In this document: positions 24,967 to 38,200 of the stretch, piece after piece
Layout: each line of letters begins with the position of its first letter
Position numbering within the stretch: the first letter of the stretch is position 1
Origin: Alligator mississippiensis
Lineage: Eukaryota > Chordata > Crocodylia > Alligatoridae
Direction of reading: 5' to 3'
DNA length: 64,000 nucleotides
NCBI RefSeq assembly: GCF_030867095.1
Contig: NC_081833.1
Coordinates: 74,095,395-74,159,394, forward strand
Translations under genes and position numbers: made by a program
Notes under the pieces: model-generated
The model's input: only the letters and a program-made list of their open reading frames with translations
What the model was told of the DNA's origin: nothing
Database searches by the model: none

Positions 24967-24972
24967 TTTATT
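24967..24972 (-). terminator. ZCCHC14: Candidate poly(A) signal of ZCCHC14
   Basis: TTTATT on the plus strand reads AATAAA on the minus strand, in an A/T-rich context. It lies 4.27 kb downstream of the ZCCHC14 stop codon. A long 3' UTR of roughly this size would be in keeping with the mammalian transcript, as I remember it. Minus-strand AATAAA or ATTAAA variants also occur further upstream, so alternative ends are likely. Confidence 0.5.
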
Positions 24973-27900
24973 TTCCATACATTAAATTTACTCAGATAAA
25001 AACATTCTAAAAATGTACAATTTTACCTTTAACAAAGTATAATAAAACATAAAAATCCCAATACCAGAATACTTGACATTTACAGTTCAAAATCAAATTA
25101 GCTGATATTAAATATTTACAAAACTATTTAAAATATTTATAAAGTTACATGCACAATTTGTAATACTAGAATTGACTGAAGTAAAAGAAATGGCTCAAAT
25201 GGGAGTAGGAGTTTCCTTCATTCCTAATGGAAAGTTACCTCCAAAAGAAGCTGTTAATCTGCACTTCAAAACACACAGGATTTTGCTGTTTCAGTACCAA
25301 AACATTTCTCAACTACCTAAGAATTTAACAGAGACAACAGGTAGTCCCAAGGGTTTGTTATGACACAGATAAAGTCATGGATATTGGTACCGGCCTCCTT
25401 TAGTACGGATGTAGTAACATTTACCTTTGGCCTCAACAAACAAAAATGGTTTTCTATAGACTATTGCAAGCATTTACATTTATTGAGACTTTCCAAATGT
25501 TCCTCCAGCTGAAAAGGGAAGTCTGGAGAACCCAGAATGCATGGCTTCGAGTGTCAGTGACTTCCACTGCATGCTTTTTGGGACTGAGATCCCTGTAAAA
25601 GTAATGGCAAAAACCAATCATTTGGGGTGGGGGAGTGCATTCTGCTCGGTTTTTTTAATTTTCTAATTTCTCTGCCAAATACAGTGAATGAAGGCTTTCG
25701 ATACCTTGGTATCATCACCACAAAATCAGCAAGCAATAAAGGGCATAAAATGCAAGGGGAGGCAACCGGAAGAGGGGTTGGTTTATATCGCCATTTCACT
25801 TGATTCCTGGCAGGATGCTAGCAGTTGTGTTTTACAAGCCGCTTGGGAAATTTCACAAAATATGAAAGCTGATGTAGCCGTTTAGGAAAATTTACTACAG
25901 AATCCAATGATCAAAACACCCCGCTTGGTAAGACAACTCTTCCTTATTGAACCTCCTGTAGTTTAGTGTCCAGCATGAACGTGAATTCGCCTCTGCTGCT
26001 GAGTTTCTGAACTATAAGTGTTGATAATTTTATTCTACTTCACCAATGTCACACATCAGAAAGACTATTCTGAAACTTCACTATGCACCATTTACTCCTC
26101 CAAAGTAAAGACAGAGCTATAATCCACCCCGCGATTCTTATGCTGCAATGAAACGACAAGCTGAACGTGACAAGGGGTCGCCCTATTGTTTTGCATTTTT
26201 AAACCATCGGTTTTACCCTACAGGGGAATCCCGTTAGAGAACTAACCAAGTTTATACTTGCAGGGCAAAGGTATGAACAAAGAGCTAATTCTGTGTATTT
26301 TCCATATCTGTACCTACAAGAGTAGGTTTTACGAGCTGGTTCTTTCAGTTCCTGAGACTGGAACTGCTATTCCAGAGCCTAGCTGCCTAACTGGGGGGAA
26401 GACAGAGGAAAACAGAAGGATTTATGCCTTTTTAAAAATGGATTAAGAATCATTTTATGTATCTAAAGTGCTCCGTATAGGCTCACCAACTTCGGTTGTT
26501 CTTGGTACGAAGCAAACATACTGCACTAACAGATGTGAAGCTACAACTCCTTTTGATTCAGGGAAAACTCTCAGAACAGTACTGGTTCTTCAAACAAGTA
26601 TCTGTGCATTAAGTGCATGTCCCTTCAATTTACTCACGCTTCTGAATACAAACTGACTTTAAGATCAGGTTTAGCAATTTTAAAAATGTACCTGTAAGTG
26701 CACGTAAGCCCCTTGAGGAAACATCAGCCTTAACTTTACATAGAGGAAGCAATCCTGAAGACCGTTTTGAACATAGGAATGAAATGGTTTTTAAAGAAGT
26801 TTGCTGGACAAGAGTTCAGTCTTAGTTTCATGCTCCTGGTGACCCTTTTGACTTTCTGATGAATATTAGACCAGACTATGCTCCCAACCATGGCCACCAA
26901 AGCAAAATATCACAGAAAAATATTAAGTTTTTTGCTCTCGTTGTTCGGTCTTTTGTGAGGGTTTGTAATACTTGCATGTCTGGTGAAATACAGTTTATTT
27001 AAATACAGTTCGGTTTTAAAATATTGTTTTAAAAAAGTGAAAAAATGTTAAAGTTTGGCTTTCAGCACATGTTCCAGGCCACTGGAGAGACCCTCAAAAT
27101 CTTAAATAGTAAACATTTTAAGTGAAAACTGCAAGTGTCCTTTAACATAACACAGCATGACAGGTTGTTCCTCCCGTTGTCTCAAGCTCATTAAGGCAAA
27201 GTAAATTGCATTGTCAGTTTTCATCACTTTAGTGTTGTAGGTCTGAACGTTGCTCGCGAACCTCCTTACGATACAGGCGTAGCAAACATAACTTCCAATA
27301 TTGCAAGCAATGCTGTGTAGTGTGAACTGAACCATTTAAGGATACAGAAATATGGAGCTCCCGAATTGCATAGAAATAAGAAAGAACAGATTTTCTTTTT
27401 AAACCAAATGTTACACAGCTTTAGACTTTGGTTTTCATGAAGCCAAAAAAAAATGGTATGACCTCCAAAGATAATCTACCTGGAACAAGGTTGGTGTCTT
27501 GTCGCCTCAGGTGACAGTGGTTCTTTGGAGGTACTAATTGATCGCGCTGCCCTAACCTGCTGGCGTTTCACGATGAGGCTGACCATCCATTTTGAGCAAA
27601 TGGAACTGAAGAATGGCCCACACCTTCAAATTCTCACTAACATTTCCAGAAAAATCTTGACGGGCAACTTACTGCATTGGCTGCTCAAACCAACTTTTCG
27701 GTAGCTAAGGTCTCGTCGACCTTGAGAAGCTTTGCCCCAGCGTAAGAAGTGCTGTACACTGCACCAGCACAAATGCTTTGTTACACTGGCGTGGCTACAC
27801 TGGTGGAAAAGCAATTCCCAGCATAAGCAAGACCTCAGATTTTAATGTCGTCTTCTGGGTTTGAGTACACAAAGATCGCTATACGTTTCAGGCCTGTGTC

Positions 27901-29237
27901 TCCTTGGGCAAGTCAGGAGGATTTGCGTGTTCCTTCATCAAGACAGGACTACACTGTTTCAATTCAGCAACACGAACTTGGTTTGGCTACCTCCCAAGTC
28001 TCAATTTTAATTTGCCGCCTCGCAATTCTGTATTCTAGGTAGTTAACCCCAAGGCAATCTACAATCTACCGCAACAAAGGAGGCCGACAGTAAATCCTTC
28101 AACGTCTTGACGATAATGTAAGTTACTACCTTTTACACGTTTGACTTCTACCACCACTGAATCCTGTAGCCGAAGCCCCGGGGTAGGAGTCAAAGTTTCG
28201 TTCTATCAGGTAAAGCAATAGCTTGCAAACTCTGCTGCCAGAGTTTATTTTTTAGGATGGTTTAAAATTCATTTACAAAACCATAGTAAGGTTTCTGTGA
28301 AAGAGACCTATATACAGTTACAGGGCGTAAAAGCTGTTTTGTGTGTTACAGAAAAAAAAGAAGAAGAACATCTGTATTCTTGAAGCCTTAATGACTCTGG
28401 AGTCTCTGGGACATAGACCCTTGGAAACTAAGTTTATTCAGCTGTCGGTAACCCAGCACTCTCTAGTAGCAAAGGTGATGGTGAAGAGGAAGGTTGTTTC
28501 CAGAAGGAACTGGAATTGCCGTGTGTCTTCTTTTGGAGGGGAAAGGAGAAAATTACTCAGGATTTTTACATAAGTCACATAGCCTGCTGGTGCCAATTTT
28601 AAAAGTTGGAACTTCTTTGCCTCTTGCACTGGTCTCAGAGCGACATGGTCTGCTAAAAGTGCAGAAAGCTTGAATAGTTTTACATTCTTCTGTAGTGCAA
28701 TCCTTAAAAATCCCAGAGATTAGTGCCTGATCACTTTTGAAAAAAAAGTAGACATTTTACCTAGCCCAGGGGTGGTCAAAGGCCCTCTGGCGAATGGCCA
28801 CTCGTACCTTCAACCTCCGGCTCTCATCTCACACCGCAACGTAGCTGCCCTGGAGTTATGCATTTCATCTTGGAAGGTCCAAATATGGCAACATTCTTCA
28901 GCGAAAAGAAAAGAAAAGAAAAAAAAGCGTAGGGTTTTTCTTTTGTTTTTTGTATTTGCAACAGAAAACATAGTTGGCCACCTTCACCTGCCGTCCTGCA
29001 CGCATCAGTCACAAGATACGTACTAGGCAAGTTCCAACACCAAGATCCAAGCTTGAATTTTGGCAATCAAAAATGGGTTTGTTGCACCCCTAAGCTAGAT
29101 TTTCTACCTAGTCTAGTAAAGTAAAGCACCTTTGGATTAAAAATACATTAAGCTTAACAGCAACTGGACGTCTCAGTTTTGTATTTAAATGTCCTTATAT
29201 CTCCATGGCTTACAGCGTTTTCTTGCCAGAGAAAATG
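24973..29237 (-). other. ZCCHC14: ZCCHC14 3' UTR (inferred)
   Basis: This is mostly unique AT-rich sequence between the stop codon at 29238-29240 and the candidate poly(A) signal at 24967. No coding exon was found on either strand. One terminal fragment resembling a hAT end (CAGGGGTGGTCAAAGGCC) occurs at about 28768. Confidence 0.55.
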
Positions 29238-29293
29238 TCAGTCTGTGGAGTCGAGACTTTCAGATGGAGGAGCATATTTCAGCCTAAATGTAC
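29238..29293 (-). CDS. ZCCHC14: ZCCHC14 last coding exon
   Basis: Completes the glycine codon, then encodes TFRLKYAPPSESLDSTD and a TGA stop at 29238-29240. The acceptor CTCCTCCAG|GTACATTT joins in phase to CGGCAAG at 30884. The C-terminal block is strongly conserved with mammals. Confidence 0.96.
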
Positions 29294-32200
29294 CTGGAGG
29301 AGAGGAACAAAGGGAAAAAAGAAGGAAGTCAAGTGCACAACATTTTAAACATCTACTTATTGAAAAGATAGGTTGCAGAATAAAACCAGTAGCTAATCTC
29401 ATCACTATGATGCTACAGGAAATGCCTGTCAGGGAGATGTCTAGTACTAGCAGGAGGAGTGGGAAGTAAAAATACAGCAACACATAAAAAGAAGGCAAGA
29501 TGCAGTGGCTGCAATGCAATTTCAAGAGCAACAAAAGTCATTCAAAACAGATTAAAAAGAAATGATGAACTGCAGCTTTAAATTGCATTACTGTACTTCT
29601 CTGACCTGGGCCTGATTAGGACACGTTCACATTCTTCTAATCTGCCATTATCAAAATATTATGGCCTAAGAACACCACTAATTTTCTGTATTGCCTCTTG
29701 GGGTCTATTATTAAATTGTATTTAAGTGCTGATGGCATGGTCTGAACCAGGGGTAGGCAAAATGCGGTCGGGGGGCCGGATGCGGCCCGCCAGGCCATTT
29801 TATCCGGCCCGCGGGGCCCCTAAAAAATTTAGAAAATTAATATTTATCTGCCCTGGGCTGCCTGTCATGCAGCCCTTGATAGCTTGCCAAAACTCAGTAA
29901 GCGGCCCTCTGCCCAAAATAACTGCCTGCCCTGGTTATACAAATACAAACACAGACATGGGCCATACCCAAGATGATCTAAAATCTATCGCTTTAGTTCC
30001 CCAATTCTATCCAGAAGGTTGCATTTTATTCTGCCAGGCAATACTACACGTACAATATTTTAACCAATATGTCAAGAAAATAGAGAGCTATGACCTGAAT
30101 ATACTCCTGGTATGGCAATATCTTACTCCCAAATACGTCTGCCCTGGCTCAAGGATTTTAAATCTCTTCTGGAGAAGGCTTTGCTATGACAGAGTCTACG
30201 CACTGGAATGTGCATTTCCAGCAACTCTGACTCAAGTCCTTCAAAGGGATGTCTCTCCCTCTGCCTGAAGAAGGATTTTTGTACCCGAAAGTTTGCAAAG
30301 AACAATTTCTCCAACTATTTAGTTTGTCTAATAAAAGATACCACATTTACCCAAAGAACCTTGTCTGTTAAAGGGATGTGCACACCTAGTTAAGATGATG
30401 GCCTCTACTTATTTTTTTAAATATTTTATGAACTTCTGGGATAACCCCATGTTCAAAAATAACAGGATGACTTGGGGCTGAACTGACAGATGGTGTCAGC
30501 AGCAACAACTAGGTCAGACGAAGACACTGCACTTCTTCCTTTCTTCAGAGACCAATTAATTCTCAACAGGGGTCCAATTCAAGACACTCACACGTGTGTT
30601 CCAGTTAAGCCACCACAACAGGGCTAAAGTTAGGCATAAAACTGGGGTTGGTTCTGTGCACCAAAATAAATACCATTTCTATGAAGTTAGCCCAAAAGTT
30701 CGTCATCCCTTAGAAGAAAAGGGCTTCGAAGAACTGGATGCTTGTCTGGGATTACGCAAAACTTGGTATAAAGAAAAGCTATCGCCATTAGATTCACTGG
30801 TCCCTCAACTGCATGGAAACTCCCATTCACATGAATTTGCAGCTCTGCACGCAGACACCCCCGCATCAGCACCAGTTTCTTACCTTGCCGATTGAAATCC
30901 ATTGGTGGCTGCTTGCAGTCCTGAGCTCGGTGACCACTGGCCCCACAGTTGTAACAGGAGAGGTTCCCATTTTTTTTGTGGTTTGAACCATTGCTGGTTC
31001 CCATCATTCCCTGTGCCTGGTACACTCCCGCTGTCCCTGCCATAAAGTTCTGCATGGGTGGTACTGCAAACGCGGACTGCCCGCTCATGACAGAGTCTGG
31101 GGTTAAACCACTGTTGTAAGGAGAGTGAACCATTGGGAAGGTTGTGCTGCTGTTGTACTGCTGCGTGTTGATGTAGCCGTTACTACACAAAGGATTGAAG
31201 GGCAGAAATGGAAAAGTAAACATTGAAGGCCCTGAAAACGGGTGCTGGAAATAGTTCGCATAACTGACAGTCAGACCACTTGAGCCACAGTTCCCACTAC
31301 ATCCACAGGAGCTACACACCATGCAGCCAGGAGGCTGCTGCTGCTGTTGGTGGTGGTGGTGATGGTGATTCTGATTTGGTACCGGGATGTTCCCTGCAGA
31401 TCCACTGCTGCTGTTGCTGTTGCTACTGCTGCTGCTGCTACTGCTGCTATAGAAATTGTTCTCAGCGGCTGATGACAGTGTGGGGCTAGAACTGGGTACG
31501 GGACAGCTGGGCAAGTGTGCCATGTTTGCGAATGACGTGGATGGATGGCTGCTGGAAGAGACAGTGTTATTGTTCGCACAGAAGCTGCCTTGCATCGGGG
31601 CCACTGGCATACTGCTCATTGCAGAAAAGGCAACTTTGGTGTTGGCTGTATAGAGAGCAGTTCGGGGATTTATTATTGCAGGGGACATAGTTATTTGCAT
31701 ATTACTGGAGCAGGATGTCTGCCCAGCAATGGCAGAATCAGTCGGAACCGAAGAAGATACCAGAAGCTTCATGGGTGGACGAGCCATTTGGAAGACTGTG
31801 CTGGATGTCACGGTGGGAGCAGTACTCGTTTCCACGATTAGTGCTGGCTGTTGGGGTGTCTTTATCACTCGGTCCAGACTTGAAGCGTGTACAACTTTTG
31901 TCCGATGACCAAAGTTAATTGTAGACGCAGGTGAACTGTTTTCTGGAACTCCTGAGAGCACTTGCAGAGGCTGATGAGATGAGGTTGGCGTCACATCCAC
32001 CACTGTATTCCCAAAGCTCTTTTCCATTTTAATGCTGCTTCTGGCTCCAGGTGAAACTTTATTTCGTTCTTCTAAAGACAAAAGTGAAAGAAGCTTCATT
32101 TCTGTATTTCCACGCTCTGATTTATGAACTGAATTCAGCATTCGACTAGGAGTGATGTGGGTAGAGGCTGCTGGCATCACTTGCATTGACAAGGTATGGT

Positions 32201-35200
32201 GGCTGGACGGATTGGAGCCAACATCGTTCTGCACTGGTAGAACCTGAGCTGTGGGTCGGGCCGAACTGGATGTAAAATGATTCAGTAACATCACAGGTTT
32301 CTCCTTTTCTGAACCGTCCAAGTGAATCTCTAAACCTAGAGGCAGAAACAGATCTATAAATACAACTGCTTTGCCAGATAAGGCAAATCAAATGCAAACA
32401 GAAGCTTTGCTCGCTTTCCCTTACGCCTCTCGTTCTCCTCAGCACTGTCCGAGCTCTCCTCTCTGGTGTGGATCCCCATGGGGCTGGAAGAAGAGCTGGA
32501 GTATTCAGAAGAACTGCCTTCTCGGGGCAGAGGGTGGGATGGCTGATCCACATCTACACGCAGCTCTAGGGACAAACACGTGATAAATCAGGGAAAACGT
32601 GAAAACTAATGGCAGAACTGTCATCTGGGTATCAAAAGCCTAGTTACAACACTGCAGCTGATGGGTATTTTCACAACACCATGGCCATTAAAACAGAGGA
32701 ATGCTTCAGCCTCATAGGGCTTCATATTGGCCCAGGGAATACAAGTCCAGAGGACCAATGGTTAGTCACCAGCAAAACCAGCACTTCATATGCAAGCCAC
32801 GGAACTGCAGTTACATCTTCATCACTCAAATATCCCCCCAGGAATAAGATCTTTCAATCATCAAAGATCATAAAGGATAAGAACACATGAAGCAAGTCAG
32901 TTCTAATCTGGGGGCTGGAGCAGCAAAGCCGTGAGTTTTTTATTGTGCAGTAAGATACCCAGCCTAACCCTGGCAGCAGTGCACTGTTCTTTACATTGTG
33001 TATTTACCTGCAGCATGGTTGCCACGAATATTCTGGAGAGGCCCTATGTGAGTAGTTGGAGGGACCCTAGCCACCCCGCTGCCAGTAACCGAAGAAGGTG
33101 CTGTTGGATTTAGGCACCGTTTCTCTGATTTTTCCCTATGCAGCCAATAAGGGAGAGGAGAAAAAGAAACATTAGTTAATACAAATGAATTAATACAAAT
33201 GTACATTAGTACATGAATATCTACAGCTGTACAACTAATACATTAGTTAATTCAAAGGCAGTGATTAAAGGAGAGGAGAAAAGGAAACATTAGTTAATGC
33301 AAACTAGAACATTTATATGCTTCAAATGGCATTTTTTCTATTCCGTAGATCTCAGTTCCATAGATTCTCAGTTCTAATTAAAATTCCACATGTAAAGCGA
33401 GTATAACCAACGGAGTAATGTCTTCCTCAGCCTGCAGACAGCCCGACTCAGATATGGGAACTCCCTCCTGTCCATAGTTAACTCATTTAGGGGGTAGCCC
33501 CAAAGCTGGAAGATGAAACTTCACTGTGCCTCTAACTATATGGGCACAGATCATTCTATAGCCAGGATGGGGAACTGAAGGAGACTGAAGATAGAGGAGA
33601 CGGAGGGGAAAGAAATGCAGAATGAAAAAGAAACATACGGAGAAAGAGAGGATGGGGGAGGGAAAACAGAGGATAGAAAAAGCATCATTCCTGAAAGCGA
33701 GAACATTTGGCCACTGAGTGAGTCTGCATGCAAGTTTATAATGAAACAATTAAAAGATTAGTTGCTAAACACAGGGCATATTGCATCCCCAATCTGGAAG
33801 CAAATCTCCTACCCACAAGTGTGCCTGTTCACTGTCAACAAAGGGGAGACTGCAGTTCTAAACCGACGGTCCAAGCCACTGCTCAGGAAGCAACATGTCT
33901 CTCTTGAGCAGTATACCTTGGCCTACTGTGCCTTCACGCAAATGCTTAAGTAGCGGCCAGGTACAAAACCGGAAACAAGCAACCAGCAGATAAAGAACGC
34001 AAACAGTAACAGGTAGTTTAGATCTTGTAAATTCTTCCAATAACAGTAATTTAAGAAGATGTTAGTTGCATAAGTAAAGAAATATGTTTACATTAGGATT
34101 AAATTAAGTGTTCCTTTAAAGCTGAGTTCATTTGTTCTTTTAGGTGCTTATCAGCTTTGAGTACCTAATAATAAGGTAATAAATGTTACATAGTAATCCA
34201 CATTTCCAAAGTGTTTTTTTTCTTTACTAATTAACCCTTCACCACTCTTACGAGAAAGATAAGTAGTATCTAAATTTACAAGTGCAGAATCTTGGCAGGC
34301 TTATTAATTTGCTCTGCCTTCACAGTAAAAACCACTGTAAACCAGGGATTACAACTCCAGAGTTTGTAGGATCATAGAAAATGAGGGTTGGGAGGGACCT
34401 CAGGAGGTCACATCTAGTCCAACCCCTGCTCCAAGCAGGACCAGCCCCAAATACATCATCCCAGCCAAAGTTTTGTCTAGCTGGGTCTTAAAAACCTCCA
34501 AGGACAGAGAATCCACAGCCTCTCTGGGTAACCTGTTCAGAGCTTTACCACCCACCTTGTAAGAAAGTTTTTTCTAATATCCAACCTAAACTTTCCTTGC
34601 TGCAGCTTGAGACCATTGCTCCTTGCTCCGTCTGAGTTCAAAGCTGTACAATACCTTATCTCACAAGCAAGAAAGTAGACAATCTTTACCCCAACACACA
34701 CATGCACAAACTTACTTTTCCAACTCCAGCTGTGTCTTGAGTTTTTTCTTTGCTCCCATGGTGAGGGACTCAAATTTATTCAGATCTTCTTCAGTAAGGC
34801 TCAGAAACTTACAGGAGAAAGGATAGAGTTCACTTTAAAGCACACAATATGCTTACATCCATTTCAAATGACCTTTTTGTAGGCTCAAACATTCCAAGAT
34901 TATAATTTCTGAGATGCATCTTTAAGACTCACTGAAATACATGCCTTTTATGAAATTCTATTCCAGTTTCAAACTATCAGTAGCCTACATCAGTCATTCA
35001 CAATAAAAAGAACAGTCTACATGGACACTGAAAGACATCTTTGTGTCAAAAAATGAACTAAACAAAGATCTGGTCCATCCGACTCCACCCACCAAACTAA
35101 AATTTCAAGGATTCTTTCCCAGGATCTTTAATACTTAATTTGACAGCATCAAGGATGGAAAAGCATACAGAAAACATGGTTTGGGGACTAGAAAATTAGG

Positions 35201-38200
35201 TACAAGGAATATGCCAACCTGGGGGAAAGATAAACTGCAAAGGGCAAATTAAGAACACAAATTCCGGCACTCCTCTTTCCTGTGAGTACTTGATGCACCT
35301 GGCTCTCCTGGTAAGCCAGGGAAGAGAGGTTTGTAACAGCTAATATCTATTATGCAAAGGATCATCTCCACCCTTCTATTCCCCACCTCTTGCCTGTGGG
35401 AAGGCAGGGCTCCCCTCCCTAGTGGTGAGAGATGGATTCATTGGAGACTGGGGCAGGTTTAGCTCCATTCGTTTCACTTATCACTTGTCAAAAAAGGTTT
35501 TGATTTATGCTGATACTCTTCTGCTGCTGAAACATTATTCCGATTCCTGCTGAGTCTCAGTATACAAGAGATAAATCTACTGGTTATTCGAAGTTAAACT
35601 GTAACCGAGTTTTCCTGACTTTGCCATTTAATACAGAAATCAATTGACTCTCTCATCTAGAGCAGAGCTCATCACAGCTGCAAATCTACCGCAAATATTG
35701 TTTGATTATACAAATCAAGATAAGCAGAGCACTTGTTTGAAAAGAAAAAGTCATCACATTAAAATATGCAGTTTTGACATTACAGATTTTCCATTTCTGA
35801 ATGAGAACAATGACATAAGAAGATTGTAGCCTCAAACTATGCTCATTCAATTAATATCTTTCACAACATGGGGTAGAGGCAAAAGCCACTGTAATTCAGA
35901 GCCGTGACTTAAAAGAATCAAAGTCTGAATTTAATCCACCAGAGGGCGTTCAAGATTAAAATACAGCAGAAGGAGGAGGAGGTTAATTTTGCATGCTTGT
36001 TTCAGATACAGCTAGGTGAGTATCATGAAGCAGTCCACGTATTCAATTAAAAACCCATGCACTTCAGTGTCATTCATGACCATTTTTACTTGAGCATCCA
36101 AAGGACCAATTTTTTTGTTCCAAAGAACATTTGTGGGAAATGAAGGTGTCGAACATGCATGCAGACATACACGCATAAAGGCTCAGGTAAGAAATGTTCA
36201 TGAATCTGTCCTAAAATGTATCTAATAAGCAAAGCTTGTACAAATAGGAGGTCAACCAATCCAGAAGCAAAAGTAATACATTGTGGCCTAGGTGACCTAT
36301 TGTATAGAAAAGCATAAGCAGAAAAAAAGTAAATGGTTTGTAAATAAGTCAGATTTTCATGTGTCCAAAGAATTCTGAACAATCAAATTATCTAAGTCTA
36401 CAGGCCAAATTTCATCAAATAAATTATTCCTCCAAATACCTTGCCCAGTTCGAGCTGCAAACAACAAGCAATTCTAAATGCAGATGTTTTACCACTTCTC
36501 TTATCTACATGCTCCAGGACAGATCAATTTTTAAAAAACACATGCTGTTCTCCTACTGAATATACCAACCTACCTTCTCCATTGTGAGTTGTTTGAAGAC
36601 AGGATAGTACTTGTGCAACCGTAGTTTCCTGAGCCAGTCTAAAATCCCATTTTGCTCCTGGGGCTGGGGGGCCTGCGGACTGGAAGACATTAACATGGGT
36701 GAAGAGGTGTCCATCTGTGAACGGTAGGACAATGATGGACCAGTACTCCCTGAATGAGAGCAGTGGGATAGTGCAACGGAAGTAGCAGCTGAATGCTGTA
36801 CGTGATTCTGAGAAGACTGAATGCCAGCTACTCCACATACAGGTCTGCAAAACACAAAAGTAATTTGATTCAGCACAATGAATTACTGTCATGCCAAGTT
36901 CAGTTAGTGCGGCCATATGCACCCACCAATAAAATAAAGGGCAAAGTTTTGTGGTAAAATAAGCAGGGTGGTGGGTCCAAGTTACAGACTTATGCCTCTG
37001 GAATTCTCCACTGGTAAAACAGTGAAAGCAGCGGCGTTTATGTCAAATGTTAAAACAATGTTTCCAACTCTGGCACAGCTTTTCTCCCCTTTCTCCTCAG
37101 AGAAAATAAATACTTGCATTCTTCTCTTAATTCTTTCAAAAGTGGGTTCAGCAAGGATGGCAAAGGGCTATTAATATACTATATAAACTGTGGGATAGTT
37201 TTTAGGCATGAGGAACAGAGGGGTTTTTTTTTAATTATTTTTTTTCTCTGTATTTCCACTTTAAATAGAAGAGAACAAGAACCCCCCGTCAAGTGTTAAA
37301 AAACTCATTTCTGTGTTGTAAAGTCCTAAGCAAAGGATGAGAATATTTCTTTCCTTCACTTCTCATGGCTGGCTTGAAACTCCCTGGGAAGAAGTGTATA
37401 TCTTTTCCCCAGGAAAACCAGGCTCACAGCTTGAGAAACACTACCCTGCAGGGAGATATTTTAATGTAGCAGAAAGGAAAAAAAACACCCAGTGATTCCA
37501 CACTTCTAACAGGCCCTTAACAAAAACCTATTTATGCTATGGAAGATGTGACTATTTAATTACGGCTGCATCTAATATTACTTACTACCTTGATTCTGGT
37601 ATAGCTTAGGAAAGGCTGCCCAACTGGTGGCCTGTGAGTGGTTAAACTGCAGCCCACGGGGCTTGTCATCACAGCTGCTAGAGCCACTGCGTTGGCATGG
37701 ATCCAGATCCCAGGGGTGAATCCTGCTACTGCTTTGCTCCCCCCCAACCTCTTGCCCACCACTGCATTCAGGGTCTTCAGTCATCATCAGCAATTAAAAC
37801 TGGCAGCAGGGGAAAAGGGGGGCAAGTGGTGGCAACATTCACCCCCTGGGTCCCAGAGTTGGACCAATGCAGGGGGTCTGGCAGCTCTGTCACCGAGCTG
37901 CTGTCCTGCTGCTGGAGGTGGATTTATCTAGCCCACATAAAGCTCCATGGTCCAAGCTTTAGCCTGCAGGATCAAATGAGCTGGGCTCTGCTAGCTTGGG
38001 CTATCCCAGTGTGTTGGATGCTGTACACACGTGTAAAGACGTGACCTGGCCTACAGCATTCATCATATATGTAAAAGACAAGCAACAGATGACTACATCC
38101 CGTGCAGCAGAACACAAGGTAGTGGTCAGACAATTATGACTAAATCAGTGATCATACAGGACTCTCCAAACACGGACGGAAGCTGGTTGTTATAGCCTGA

